From assembly GCF_036250065.1 (NCBI RefSeq), contig NZ_CP109199.1:8186083-8250082 (forward strand): a DNA stretch of 64,000 nt, given 5' to 3'. The notes beneath the pieces were generated by a model. That model saw only the letters and a list, made by a program, of their open reading frames with translations. It did not search any database and had not been told where the DNA came from. The position numbers and the translations under genes are program-made. Origin of the DNA: Micromonospora sp. NBC_01699. GTDB lineage: Bacteria > Actinomycetota > Actinomycetes > Mycobacteriales > Micromonosporaceae. Of this stretch, positions 51,630 to 60,606 are shown one piece after another. Numbering within the stretch: the stretch's first letter is position 1; the number at the start of each line of letters is the position of its first letter.

Positions 51630-52085
51630 ATGAGAATGTTGTACCGTGGCCGCATGCCGGCGCCCGTTGACCAGCCGCGCGCGCCCCACGAGGCACGCGC
51701 CCTGATCATCATGGTCGCCGCCCTGGCACTCGCGTGGCTGCACGGCGTGCAGTGCGCGGCCGGGTTGGTCAGTCCCGCCGTGGCAGCCACCGGCACCGCC
51801 ATCACCGCCGTCAGCCACACCCCCGAAGTTGTCGACGTCGCCCAGCGGGGGGCGCCCGGTTCGGACCTCGCCGTGGCCGTTGACGTCGCCGACGGCCCGG
51901 ACCACGGCAGCGGGACCGCGAGGACCGTCGGGGCATGCCTGCTCCTGCTGGTCCTCGCGTTTCTCCTCGTCAACCGCGAGACCAGGGGCTACGCCGCCGA
52001 CGATCCCCGACCAGGGCCACGGCCCGGAGCACGACCGCGCCCGTCTCGGCCGGCGCTGTCCCAGCTGGGCATCCTGCGAACGTAG
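51630..52085 (+). CDS. Small membrane protein in the copper block
   Basis: A 151-residue protein with two hydrophobic segments (LIIMVAALALAWLHGVQCAAGLV and GACLLLLVLAFLLVNRE) and a Pro/Arg-rich C-terminus. The ATG at 51630 has GGGGGTGACTTG upstream. It vaguely recalls small DUF6153-type membrane proteins found with copper genes, but I cannot confirm that. A Cys and a His lie in or near the first helix. Confidence 0.6.
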   Translation: MRMLYRGRMPAPVDQPRAPHEARALIIMVAALALAWLHGVQCAAGLVSPAVAATGTAITAVSHTPEVVDVAQRGAPGSDLAVAVDVADGPDHGSGTARTVGACLLLLVLAFLLVNRETRGYAADDPRPGPRPGARPRPSRPALSQLGILRT

Positions 52086-52342
52086 AAGCCGGTTCCACGG
52101 CTCATTGCCACCCCTCCCTGGACAGCGGATGTCGTTGCCGCACCTAGGCGACGCCCGCGACACCCGGATGCACACGTAACCCCGCCCACGAGCCCGCCCG
52201 GATCGCGTTGAGCGGGTCCCCCTTGGGCACCCATCGAACCCATGACACGTCGGCCTGACGTGCCGTCCACGACGTCGTGCCGGCGCCGATGGCCCGTTGT
52301 GCCCTACCCGTGTGAACGCTCATGACCAAAGGCGGTCGAACC

Positions 52343-52570
52343 ATGCACGAAGCCGTCACCTATCACCTGATCGTGTCCGGACTGAGCGGCGTCCTGGACG
52401 CGGTCAGCGTCAACGACACCCTCCAGGGCCTGCCAGGGGTGCATCACGCCCACACCTCGGCCCGCACCGGGCGCTGTGTCGTCGACGCCGACCCCACGAC
52501 CTGCGACCCCCAGCAGCTCGCCACCGCGCTGACGATCGCCGGCTACCCGACGGAGGTAGAACACCCGTGA
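52343..52570 (+). CDS. HMA-fold protein lacking the CxxC metal site
   Basis: A 75-residue ferredoxin-like protein. VSGLSGVLDAVSVNDTLQGLPGVHHAHTSARTGRCVVDADPTTCDPQQLATALTIAGYPTEV follows the beta-alpha-beta-beta-alpha-beta pattern of heavy-metal-associated domains, but the usual MxCxxC loop is SGLSGVLDAV. Two Cys occur later. It may bind a metal otherwise or act as a protein-interaction module. The start is ATG 52343 (AAAGGCGG upstream); 52322 is possible. Confidence 0.7.
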   Translation: MHEAVTYHLIVSGLSGVLDAVSVNDTLQGLPGVHHAHTSARTGRCVVDADPTTCDPQQLATALTIAGYPTEVEHP

Positions 52571-52577
52571 CCCATCC

Positions 52578-53588
52578 ATGTCCGCCGGTGTCGACGCCGA
52601 TCCGGATCTCGCGGTGATGGCCGGCCTGTCCGACCAGCTGCTGGTCGTCTCCATGGGCTGCTACCTGGTGGCTCTGGTCGCCCACGCCGCCACCTACGCC
52701 TGGAGCCTGCGCAACCCCGCACATCCCCGACCGGCCCAGCCGCGGCCCGCCCAGCTGGTGCGGGTCGGTGCCGGTCCGAAGGGTCCCGTCGTCGAGGCAC
52801 CGCCCGTCGCGACGGCCGTCTGGCCGGGGCCTGTCGAGAGATGGTCCGGCTCGGTGGCGGCGACGGCCACCGTCGTGGCCGCCGTCGCCCAGTCGGGCGC
52901 CCTGATCGCCCGCGGTCTCGCCGCGCAACGCGTGCCGTGGGGCAACATGTACGAGTTCATCCTCGCCGTGACCCTCGCCGGCGTCATCGCGTGGCTGCTC
53001 GTGGCGAAACGGCGGCCCGAACTGCGCCCGCTTGGCCTCTACGTCACGACCGCCGCGCTGATCCTGCTCGGCATCGCCGCCCTGCAGGTGTACACCCCGG
53101 CCGGTCCGCTCGTACCCGCCCTCAACTCCACCTGGCTGAAGATCCACGTCAGCGCGGCGGCGATCTCCTCCGGGGTGTTCCTCCTCGGAGCCCTCACCGC
53201 GGCCGCGTACCTGATCGCCGCACGGCCCGACCGGGGGAGTAACAGTCTGCTCAGCACCCTGGCCGCCCGACTGCCGAGCCCACCGGAGCTGGAACGGCTG
53301 ACGTTCCGGCTGCACGCGTTCGCGTTCCCGCTGTGGAGCTTCGCGGTGATCGCCGGGGCGATCTGGGCCGAGGCGTCCTGGGGCCGGTTCTGGGGCTGGG
53401 ACCCGAAGGAGACCTGGGCGTTCATCTCCTGGGTCGTCTACGCCGGCTATCTGCACGCGAGGGCGACGGCGAGCGTCCGGCGCTCCACGACCGCGTGGCT
53501 CGCCATCGTCGGCTGGGCGACGATGATGTTCAACCTCTTCGCGGTGAACCTCGTCATCTCCGGCCTGCATTCCTACGCGGGCACATAG
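52578..53588 (+). CDS. ccsB: CcsB/ResC-type cytochrome c biogenesis protein
   Basis: A 336-residue membrane protein with about eight helices. The tryptophan-rich haem-handling motif WGRFWGWDPKETWAFISWVVYAGYLHAR is complete and the ligand His residues (LKIHVSAAAISSG; HAFAFPLWSF; GLHSY) are in place. Family members take haem out of the membrane for attachment to cytochrome c, normally with ResB/Ccs1. No ResB, CcdA or thioredoxin gene is seen in the window, so this is probably a second, accessory copy. Eight bp separate it from the HMA-like gene. Confidence 0.92.
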   Translation: MSAGVDADPDLAVMAGLSDQLLVVSMGCYLVALVAHAATYAWSLRNPAHPRPAQPRPAQLVRVGAGPKGPVVEAPPVATAVWPGPVERWSGSVAATATVVAAVAQSGALIARGLAAQRVPWGNMYEFILAVTLAGVIAWLLVAKRRPELRPLGLYVTTAALILLGIAALQVYTPAGPLVPALNSTWLKIHVSAAAISSGVFLLGALTAAAYLIAARPDRGSNSLLSTLAARLPSPPELERLTFRLHAFAFPLWSFAVIAGAIWAEASWGRFWGWDPKETWAFISWVVYAGYLHARATASVRRSTTAWLAIVGWATMMFNLFAVNLVISGLHSYAGT

Positions 53589-53774
53589 ACGCAGCCGCGC
53601 CCGAAGACTTTCGTCATCGTCGAACCCGCCCAGCGGCTTCCCGGCCCGCCCGGACCGCGCCGATCGCGGCTCTCCGGTCACCGGATCTTCCGCCCGTAGG
53701 CGCGAACGTCGCCCAGGGCCGCACCCGATCTGCACCATCACCGTCACCCCATCCACGACGCGAAAGGGACCACC

Positions 53775-54434
53775 GTGAGTCCGAAGAGCAGCCGCCGTCA
53801 GCGCAAGGCCATCCCGGTACGCCCACCCCGGCCGTGGGGTGTCATCGCCCTCGTCACGGCCGTGGGTGTACTCGCGGTCACGATCATCAGCTACGCGGGC
53901 TTCGCTTCCTGGCGCGGAGCCCGACCGTGGTCCGACCGGCTCACCACCATCGCCGGAGTCGTCGACTACGTCTCCCAGAAACCCGCCTGGTTGGACAGCG
54001 GCCACCGGTCCGGCCCGCTGACCTATGAGGTCACGCCGCCAGTCGGCGGCCAACACAACGGGGCTTGGCAGAATTGCGTCGGCGATGTCTACGACGCCCC
54101 GATCGCCAACGAACACGCCGTCCACAGCCTCGAACACGGCGCGGTCTGGATCACCCACCGTCCCGACCTACCGGCCGATCAGGTCACCGCTCTCGCCGCC
54201 CGGGTCACGGGCACCGAGTACATGCTGATGAGCCCGGTGGAGAACCTTTCCTCACCGATCACCCTCCAGGCATGGGGCTACCAGCTCAAGGTGGACTCCG
54301 CCGACGACGTGCAGATCACCGAGTTCATCAACGCCGCACGGATCAACGCAGGTCTTGAGCAGGGCGCGGCGTGTTCCGGCGGGGTCACCGCGACGGGCAC
54401 CACCCCGCGCGACCTCGACGGCCAGCAGCCGTGA
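53775..54434 (+). CDS. DUF3105 protein
   Basis: A 219-residue membrane-anchored protein. A basic tail and one helix (WGVIALVTAVGVLAVTIISYAG) precede the DUF3105 domain (HRSGPLTYEVTPPVGGQHNGAWQNCVGDVYDAPIANEHAVHSLEHGAVWITHRPD). The conserved GGxHN..W..CG-like Cys/His set and HxxEHGA could bind copper or haem. The start GTG has AAAGGGACCACC upstream. The family is of unknown function; its place between CcsB and YcnI supports a metal or redox role outside the cell. Confidence 0.88.
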   Translation: MSPKSSRRQRKAIPVRPPRPWGVIALVTAVGVLAVTIISYAGFASWRGARPWSDRLTTIAGVVDYVSQKPAWLDSGHRSGPLTYEVTPPVGGQHNGAWQNCVGDVYDAPIANEHAVHSLEHGAVWITHRPDLPADQVTALAARVTGTEYMLMSPVENLSSPITLQAWGYQLKVDSADDVQITEFINAARINAGLEQGAACSGGVTATGTTPRDLDGQQP

Positions 54435-54536
54435 CGCCGCCCCGGCGGGAACCATTCCCACCCCTGTCACCGACCAACGGTGCGTAACAGGCGTATCGGC
54501 GTTATCCAGCAGGGGTTCTTCAGGAGGAGGTCAGCA

Positions 54537-55256
54537 ATGCGTGTTTCTCACCTGCGTCGAGCCGTGATTGTCGGAGCCGTCACCGGGGCGACGGTGGGCA
54601 TGCTCGCGGCGCCTGCCTGGGCGCACGTCGAGGTCAGCGCGGACAATCCCCAAGCCGGGGCCCGCGATGTCACGGTCACCTTCGACGGCGAGGCCGAGTC
54701 CACCCGCTCCGGCATCGTCTCCGAACGCGTGATCCTGCCCGCGGGCATCCGGCCCGAGGACGTCAGGCTGGCCAAGGCGCCGCCCGGCTGGAAGCTGGTG
54801 CCAGCCGCCGATGGGTACACCGTGGCCGGTAAGGCCCTGCCGGTCGGGGAGAACGCCGTGCACTCAATCGTCATCACGCACCTGCCCGCCGACGCCACTC
54901 AACTCGCCTTCAAGACCATCGAGACCTACGGCGACGGCAAGGTCTCCCGCTGGATCGGCGTCTCCGCCGCGGGCCAGCCGGAGCCGGACAACCCGGCGCC
55001 GGTGCTGAAGCTGAAGCCGGCGGCCCAGCCCGCGCCGACCTCCGCGGCACCGACCTCCGCGGCGGCGACACCCACGCAGGACAGCGCGCCGCCCACCGCC
55101 TCGGCCGACACCAGCCCGACTCCCACAGCAGCCGCGGGCCAGGACGATGGACCACCTGTCGGCCTGTGGATCGCCCTCGCCAGCGTGGTCGTCATCGCCG
55201 CGGCCGCCGTGGGCCTGGTGATGTACCGCCGCCGGACGGGACGGATGCGGACGTAG
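54537..55256 (+). CDS. YcnI/DUF1775-type copper-binding protein
   Basis: A 239-residue exported protein. Signal peptide cleavage at AWA leaves HVEVSADNPQAGARDVTVTF, with the N-terminal His that coordinates copper in the YcnI family. The beta-sandwich is followed by a Pro/Thr/Ala linker and a C-terminal membrane helix (VGLWIALASVVVIAAAAVGLVMY) with RRR. The start ATG follows AGGAGGTCAGC. It belongs with CopC and CopD-CtaG as an extracellular copper-handling set. Confidence 0.92.
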   Translation: MRVSHLRRAVIVGAVTGATVGMLAAPAWAHVEVSADNPQAGARDVTVTFDGEAESTRSGIVSERVILPAGIRPEDVRLAKAPPGWKLVPAADGYTVAGKALPVGENAVHSIVITHLPADATQLAFKTIETYGDGKVSRWIGVSAAGQPEPDNPAPVLKLKPAAQPAPTSAAPTSAAATPTQDSAPPTASADTSPTPTAAAGQDDGPPVGLWIALASVVVIAAAAVGLVMYRRRTGRMRT

Positions 55257-55363
55257 CAACACCCCACCCGGGGAGCATCGCGGTCGCCGGGGAACCGGCG
55301 TCACACCGACCTGTCGCGGGTCGCTGGCACTGCCCGCGACGGTTCGGTGCCCCGAGGGGATAC

Positions 55364-56866
55364 TCAGCCGCTGGTCCGATCGGAGGTTCCCAGGACCGCT
55401 GCGGCGGGGTCTTGCAGGTGTACCTCGGATCCGCCGCTGCGGTGATGGGTGGCCCAGGTCAGTAGCGCGGTCCGGCACGCTTCGTCGAGGTGCCGCAGCC
55501 CGGACAGGTCGAGGGTGACGGCACGGTTGTGCGGAACGGACTCGAGGACGTCGAGCAGGCGGGGCAGCCGGAGGAAGGTGGCGTTGCCGGCGAGCGCGAT
55601 CCGCGTCGCCCCGGCGTCGTCCTGCCGCCGTACCTCGACGTGCGACATGTTCCAGGCGGACTTGACCAGCGCCATGAGCAGCCCGGCGATGACCCCCTCA
55701 AGGAGGTTGGTGGCGACGATCGCCGTGCTGGTGCCGACGAACACCGCCACCTCACCCCGGTCGACCCGCCACAGTGTCACCAACCGTCTGAACGGCAGCA
55801 GCTTCACCCCGGCGTGGATCAGGACTCCGGCGAGGGCAGCCATGGGGATGATCCCGAGAACCGCAGGGAGGAATGCGGCGAACAGCAGCAGCCACAGGCC
55901 GTGCAGGGTACGGGAGGCTTTCGTCGTCGCCCCCGCCCGCACGTTCGCGGCGCTGCGGACGATGACCGCGGTCATCGGGATCGCGCCGAGAAGTCCGCAG
56001 ATGGTGTTGCCGACCCCTTGGGCGACGAGTTCCTGGTTGTACCGGGTCCGGGGTCCGCGGTGCATCTGATCCACCGCGGCTGCGCTGAACAGGCTCTCGG
56101 CGGAGGCGATGAGGGCGAACGCCACGGCGGTGCCGAGCACACCGGCCCGGGTGAGGGACGCGAGGTCCCCGACGGCGACCGGATGCAGGGTGTCGAGGAT
56201 CCCCTGCACCTGGATACGGTCCACGGGCAGGTCCAGAACGGCCGTGACGGTCGTCGCGAGGGCGATCGCGACAAGCGATCCCGGTACGGCCCGTACCCAT
56301 TTCGGTGTGTGGGGCCACGCGGTGATGACCGCGATGGTCCCCAGTCCGAGGCAGGCCGCGATCAGGACGCTCGGGGTGTGGATCGCGCCGGACAGCAGAT
56401 CGGGTAGGCCGGTCAGCCCCGCCACGGCGGACGCCGGGGTCGTCTGGTCGAACGCCGCGTACGTCTGGCCGATCACCAGGACGACGCCGATACCGGCCAA
56501 CATGCCCAGGACGACCGACGAGGAGATCGCGCGGAACCAGCCGCCGACCCGTATCAGGCCGAGCAGGACCTGCACCAGGCCCGCCGCAAGGACGATGACG
56601 CCCAGCGTTCCCAGGCCGTAGGCGCGCACGGCTTCGTAGACGAGCACGGTGAGACCGGCAGCCGGCCCGCTGACCTGCAGGCTGCTGCCCGGTAGGAAAC
56701 CGACGACCAGTCCACCGACGATCCCGGTCAGCAGGCCGAGTTCGGCCGGGGCACCGGATGCGACGGCGACCCCCAGGCACAGCGGTAACGCGATCAGGAA
56801 GACGACCAGGGATGCCGGAAGGTCATGACGGAGGGCACCCAGTGCCCCGCTGATTCTGAAATTCAT
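55364..56866 (-). CDS. SulP-family anion transporter with STAS domain
   Basis: A 500-residue transporter. About 11-12 helices (LPASLVVFLIALPLCLGVAVASGAPAELGLLTGIVGGLVVGFLPGSSLQVSGPAAGL is the classic SulP start) precede a compact STAS domain (NRAVTLDLSGLRHLDEACRTALLTW). The start ATG has GAGGCGATAGCG upstream; the frame continues upstream without similarity. Possible substrates are sulfate or bicarbonate. No carbonic anhydrase is fused or adjacent. It converges on the YcnI gene. Confidence 0.9.
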   Translation of the reverse strand: MNFRISGALGALRHDLPASLVVFLIALPLCLGVAVASGAPAELGLLTGIVGGLVVGFLPGSSLQVSGPAAGLTVLVYEAVRAYGLGTLGVIVLAAGLVQVLLGLIRVGGWFRAISSSVVLGMLAGIGVVLVIGQTYAAFDQTTPASAVAGLTGLPDLLSGAIHTPSVLIAACLGLGTIAVITAWPHTPKWVRAVPGSLVAIALATTVTAVLDLPVDRIQVQGILDTLHPVAVGDLASLTRAGVLGTAVAFALIASAESLFSAAAVDQMHRGPRTRYNQELVAQGVGNTICGLLGAIPMTAVIVRSAANVRAGATTKASRTLHGLWLLLFAAFLPAVLGIIPMAALAGVLIHAGVKLLPFRRLVTLWRVDRGEVAVFVGTSTAIVATNLLEGVIAGLLMALVKSAWNMSHVEVRRQDDAGATRIALAGNATFLRLPRLLDVLESVPHNRAVTLDLSGLRHLDEACRTALLTWATHHRSGGSEVHLQDPAAAVLGTSDRTSG

Positions 56867-57064
56867 CGCTATCGCCTCGGATCGCAGGGCAGGAACGTCA
56901 TGAGTTCGTTGCGCGGCGATCACCCGGTGGAATTCGCGGGCACGGTCGATCAAGGGCCGCACCTGTGCGCCCGTTGAGGACAGTTGCGTCACCGTCGCGT
57001 GAGATTGCGCTTCAGGCAGGCTGAAACCCGGTACTGAACTGAGGAACGCCGACGCGGAGCGTCT

Positions 57065-57409
57065 CTAGCAGCGGATCACCTGGGACGACGGCACCGCGGG
57101 GATGCCCGAGCCGGGAGCGTCGCGCAGACAGGACCGGGCACCGGGATACGCGGGCGCCGGAGCGGCCGGCGGCGTCGCCGTGCTCGGGTACGGGATGCCC
57201 GTGACCGGTGCAGAGGAGACAGCCAGGACGGTGCGGCCCCGAAGGGCGCCGTCATGTGCCCGGTGGGGATGCGCGGGACCGCTCACCGAGGCACCCGGGT
57301 GGGGTGTCGTCACCTGCGCCACCGCACAGTCGAGGCTGAGGCCGAAGGCCAGGAGCAACCCCACGAGCGGGACGCCGAGCGCGACGGTGAGCGTTCGCAC
57401 GAACGTCAT
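57065..57409 (-). CDS. Small exported hypothetical protein
   Basis: A 114-residue protein with a signal-like helix (LTVALGVPLVGLLLAFGLSLDCAVA) and a His/Pro-rich mature part (HPGASVSGPAHPHRAHD, PYPSTATPPAAPAPAYPG) with three Cys. The start ATG follows GGGGGTGGGGCG. His richness near a copper block suggests metal binding, but this is only inference. Confidence 0.55.
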   Translation of the reverse strand: MTFVRTLTVALGVPLVGLLLAFGLSLDCAVAQVTTPHPGASVSGPAHPHRAHDGALRGRTVLAVSSAPVTGIPYPSTATPPAAPAPAYPGARSCLRDAPGSGIPAVPSSQVIRC

Positions 57410-57700
57410 CGCCCCACCCCCGGCGTCTCCCCGACCCCAAAGAAAGGGCCTACGACAACTAGGTGGCAGTTTGCCCGATTAGCTCCGATACTGTCAACGG
57501 TTACGTACTGCTAAAGGCAAGTGAATACCTTATAGAATATGAAGCGGGTTTCGTGCTATTGATGGCGATTCATCGGTGTGATGCCGAGGGGCGTCGAACG
57601 CCGCGCCGGCGACGGATGCACGACCTCGGCCCGGCCGGTGGCTGACCGGTCGCGGCGCCGGCGGTACTCGCTAGAGTGAGGCCCGACGAGGAGGACCGAC

Positions 57701-58069
57701 ATGCGCGGGCTGGGCGACCTGGAATCGGCGATCATGGACCGGCTCTGGACGTGGCGCCGGGCCGCCACCGCACGCGAGATCATGGAAAGCCTCTACCAGG
57801 AACGACCCCTCGCCTACACCACCGTCCAAAAGGTCATGGACAACCTCTTCCGTAAGGGCTGGCTCAGCCGCACCCAGCATGGCCGGGCCCACCTCTACGA
57901 GGCGACCGCCTCACGCGAGATCGCGGCGGCGAACCTCATGCGGGAGGCGTTGACGGACAGCCCGGACCACCGCGCCGTCTTCGCGCACTTCCTCGCCGGC
58001 ATGGACGACGAAGAGGCCAAGGCGTTACGGGCGGCACTGCGCCAGCGCGGACGGCGAGAAGAACAGTGA
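57701..58069 (+). CDS. BlaI/MecI/CopY-family repressor
   Basis: A 122-residue winged-helix repressor: GLGDLESAIMDRLWTWRRAATAREIMESL, YTTVQKVMDNLFRKGWLSRTQHGRAHLYEATASREIAAANLMREAL. It has the DNA-binding helix and the dimer region with the usual cleavage site area. Such repressors control beta-lactamase, copper or wall genes. It overlaps the following M56 gene by four bases. No beta-lactamase gene is nearby; copper or wall-stress genes around it are better candidates as targets. An AT-rich promoter stretch precedes it (about 57500-57560). Confidence 0.92.
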   Translation: MRGLGDLESAIMDRLWTWRRAATAREIMESLYQERPLAYTTVQKVMDNLFRKGWLSRTQHGRAHLYEATASREIAAANLMREALTDSPDHRAVFAHFLAGMDDEEAKALRAALRQRGRREEQ

Positions 58070-58962
58070 TCGCCGCCATGGTCCTGCTCGCCTACGCGAC
58101 GGTCGTGGCCACCGCCGGGCGTCACCTCCTGGTACGCACCACCCAGCGAACCGCGTACCCGCTGGTGGCGGTCGCCGGCTGGCACATGGCCATCGTGTGG
58201 ATGCTCGCCGCCACGGCGGCAGCTGCCGCCCTCGCCGTGCTGCACCCGCCCGGGGTGATCGCCGAACTCACCCTCACCTACGCGGTCGTGGCGAACCGGG
58301 CCGACGCCCACGTGCCGCTACTGGTCGGCCCCGCCGCCCTCGCCCTACTCGTCGCGGTGGCGCTGCGCTGGACCTGGGCCGCCGTGGCCTGCACCATTGG
58401 CGACCTCAGGCGACAACGCCGACACATGGGCACGGTCCGCCTCGTCGCACGGACCGACACCGCACGGGGGATACACGTCCTGCCGGCGGAGGAAGCGGCC
58501 GTGTACTGCCTCGCCGGGCGAACCCCCGCGATCGTCGCCACCACCGGCGCCGTCCGATCACTGACCGACGCCCAACTGGCGGCCGTCCTCGACCACGAGC
58601 GTTGCCACCTGCGTGAGCGCCACCACCTGCACATCCGGTGGTCGACCATCCTCGCCCGGGCGTTTCCGTTCGTGCCGGTCTTCACCGCCGCGCAACGGCA
58701 CGTACCGGCCCTGCTGGAGCTGCGCGCCGACGACGTCGCCGCCCACCGGCACGGCGCGTGGTCTGTCGCCGAGGCACTCGCGGTACTGGCCATGGCACGC
58801 CGCCAGGGCGTGCTCAATGCCGGCGGTCCCGGCGCCGCGGCGCGCGCGCACCGACTGTTGGGCGGACGCGCGGGGCGAGAGCGCCCGTGGCGGTTGGCCG
58901 CCGTCCTGCTCGCGATTGCCACGGCGCCGCTCAGCGTGCTGCTTGTCCCGTTCTGCTGGTAA
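58066..58962 (+). CDS. M56-family membrane metallopeptidase (BlaR1-like, no sensor domain)
   Basis: A 298-residue membrane protein with four or five helices and a gluzincin site HERCH in VLDHERCHLRERHH, followed by ELRADDVAA with the third ligand Glu. It lacks the penicillin-binding sensor domain of BlaR1, like many actinobacterial BlaI partners. It probably cleaves or inactivates the BlaI-type repressor encoded just upstream when it senses its cue. The start GTG overlaps the repressor stop. Confidence 0.9.
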   Translation: MIAAMVLLAYATVVATAGRHLLVRTTQRTAYPLVAVAGWHMAIVWMLAATAAAAALAVLHPPGVIAELTLTYAVVANRADAHVPLLVGPAALALLVAVALRWTWAAVACTIGDLRRQRRHMGTVRLVARTDTARGIHVLPAEEAAVYCLAGRTPAIVATTGAVRSLTDAQLAAVLDHERCHLRERHHLHIRWSTILARAFPFVPVFTAAQRHVPALLELRADDVAAHRHGAWSVAEALAVLAMARRQGVLNAGGPGAAARAHRLLGGRAGRERPWRLAAVLLAIATAPLSVLLVPFCW

Positions 58963-59007
58963 GGACCGACAGACCGTCACGTCGCCGGTCGCCGGGCGGG
59001 TCGGGGT

Positions 59008-59709
59008 TCACCCGACGCTCTCGACTCCGAGTTCCAGATCGACGCCGAACGACCGCAGCAGCGGAACGGGGTCGTGGGCCGCCCCGGCGGTGTGGACCTC
59101 CAAATGCAGCCGGGGACCGTACGTGTCTCCGGTAGCGCCGACCAGCCCCAGGACGTCACCGGCGGACACCGACTGACCCTCGGTCACCCGCAACGTGGAC
59201 GCGTGCCCGTACAGGGTCTGGATGCCGTTGCCGTGGTCGACGACCACGCTGTTCCCGTAACCGCCCCGCCAACCGGAGAACGTCACCCTGCCCGCGTGCA
59301 CTGCCCGGAACTCCCGCCCCGGCGCGGCGCTCAGGTCAACCCCCGGGTGGCTCTGCCCGGCGACGACCCCGTACGCGACGGTGAACGCGTACTCCCCGAG
59401 CGGCAGTCGCCACCGATCCTCATCGGCCCGGACACCATCCTCCGCGGAGTCGCGCGCCCTGGAGCGGGAGGCCCGCTCGGCGGCCTCGGCCCGCGCCGCC
59501 ACTTCGGCCGTCGGCGACCCGGCGCCGAGGTCGACCAACGCGGGCCGCGCGACCGACTTCGTATCGGGTAGGTACTGCACACCCGCGACGGTCAGTCCGG
59601 CGCCGACTAACGCGGCCATCGCCACCATCCCGTAACGCCGCCGGGACGGACGCGGCACCCGGCGCCGGCCACGATAGCGATCAGATTCCGATGAAAGCCG
59701 TTGCCGCAC
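59008..59709 (-). CDS. Secreted M23-family peptidase
   Basis: A 233-residue protein. A basic N-terminus and membrane helix (YGMVAMAALVGAGLTVAGVQYLP) lead into a charged helical linker (about 65-100). An M23 domain follows with SHPGVDLSAAPGREFRAVHAGRV (His and Asp), GNSVVVDHGNGIQTLYGHAS and GPRLHLEVHTAG. It should cleave peptidoglycan cross-bridges or act as an activator. It converges on the M56 gene. Confidence 0.9.
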   Translation of the reverse strand: MRQRLSSESDRYRGRRRVPRPSRRRYGMVAMAALVGAGLTVAGVQYLPDTKSVARPALVDLGAGSPTAEVAARAEAAERASRSRARDSAEDGVRADEDRWRLPLGEYAFTVAYGVVAGQSHPGVDLSAAPGREFRAVHAGRVTFSGWRGGYGNSVVVDHGNGIQTLYGHASTLRVTEGQSVSAGDVLGLVGATGDTYGPRLHLEVHTAGAAHDPVPLLRSFGVDLELGVESVG

Positions 59710-59847
59710 ACACTCTCCCGCCGTAACCCCGTCAATGGTCGACGCAACGGTATCCGCGAACCGTAGGCACCGCTCGCCGGTACACTGACTGTCGGCGGAC
59801 GTCCGTGGTTTTCGGACGAGCCATCGTGACGGCAGGGTGCCCGTTGA

Positions 59848-60402
59848 ATGAGTTCAACGCCGCCTGACCAGGAATCGAGCGATCAGGAGCTTCGCGTGAG
59901 CGACGACCAGCAGCACACAGTGACGTCCCTCACCGTGCATCCCCGACGACTGCGCCGAATCTCGATCGTGGCCGCACCGATCATCCTCGTCGCGTATATC
60001 TGGTGGGGTTGGACACTGAGCGGTACGACCAGCAACGGCGGCGCGCTCACCGAAGAAGACCAGTGGGCGCTCATGGGCCTCGGCCCGATCGTCGCCGCCC
60101 TGGCCCTGCTTCCGCTGCGGCTGCGGGTCGACGCCAACCCCGATGGCGTGCGGGTACGCGGATTTCACCGCGACCTGACCGTCCCATGGACGATGGTGTC
60201 GGCCGTCCAGTTCAACCGCACCGCCATGTGCGGGTCACTGGCACTGACGAACTCCGAATCGGTGCAACTGCTCGCCATTCAGATCTTCGACGGACCGCGC
60301 GCCGTCGCGGCGATCCGGCAGTTGCGCGCAATACACGCCGCCGCCCAAGCCGATACTTCCGTAAAGGGCCACGCCACCGCGACAGCCGTAACCGGCGAAT
60401 AG
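59848..60402 (+). CDS. PH-domain membrane protein
   Basis: A 184-residue protein: acidic N-terminus, helices at about 38-58 and 75-93, then a bacterial PH-like domain (LRVDANPDGVRVRGFHRDLTVPWTMVSAVQFNRTAMCGSLALTNSESVQLLAIQIFDGPRAVAAIRQLRAIH). The start ATG is at the beginning of the frame; TACACT near 59781 could be its -10. It is followed by the CRISPR array. The function is unknown. Confidence 0.8.
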   Translation: MSSTPPDQESSDQELRVSDDQQHTVTSLTVHPRRLRRISIVAAPIILVAYIWWGWTLSGTTSNGGALTEEDQWALMGLGPIVAALALLPLRLRVDANPDGVRVRGFHRDLTVPWTMVSAVQFNRTAMCGSLALTNSESVQLLAIQIFDGPRAVAAIRQLRAIHAAAQADTSVKGHATATAVTGE

Positions 60403-60509
60403 CAGCAAACGACCTCACCGACCGGCGGGAGTTCGTCAACGGCACCCCTGCCCCGCCCGAGATCGGCGCGGGCTGACAGCGACCGCCAATCTTCCCGGCG
60501 GTCGGTAAC

Positions 60510-60606
60510 GTCGCAACTACAAAGCCGTTGCGCGGGCACTGTTCGAGCCTATTGAGGACCACGACGTGACCGCTGTAGTCGCAACTACAAAGCCGTTGCG
60601 CCGGCA
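60510..60606 (-). CRISPR. Minimal CRISPR array, two repeats and one spacer
   Basis: Two 29-bp repeats at 60578-60606 and 60510-60538 that differ at one base. On the minus strand each reads TGCC-x-GCGCAACGG followed by CTTTGTAGTTGCGAC, with a 6-bp inner stem CGCAAC/GTTGCG. They are 68 bp apart, leaving a 39-nt spacer (60539-60577). If the repeat includes a degenerate 5' part, the spacer is nearer 30 nt. The array lies 79 bp past the Cas12m stop and, on the minus strand, would be co-transcribed with it. Confidence 0.75.

Noticed and set aside
57410-57700. BlaI-type dyad operator upstream of the repressor gene
   Set aside because: Several weak inverted repeats are present but none matches a BlaI/MecI box well enough to call.
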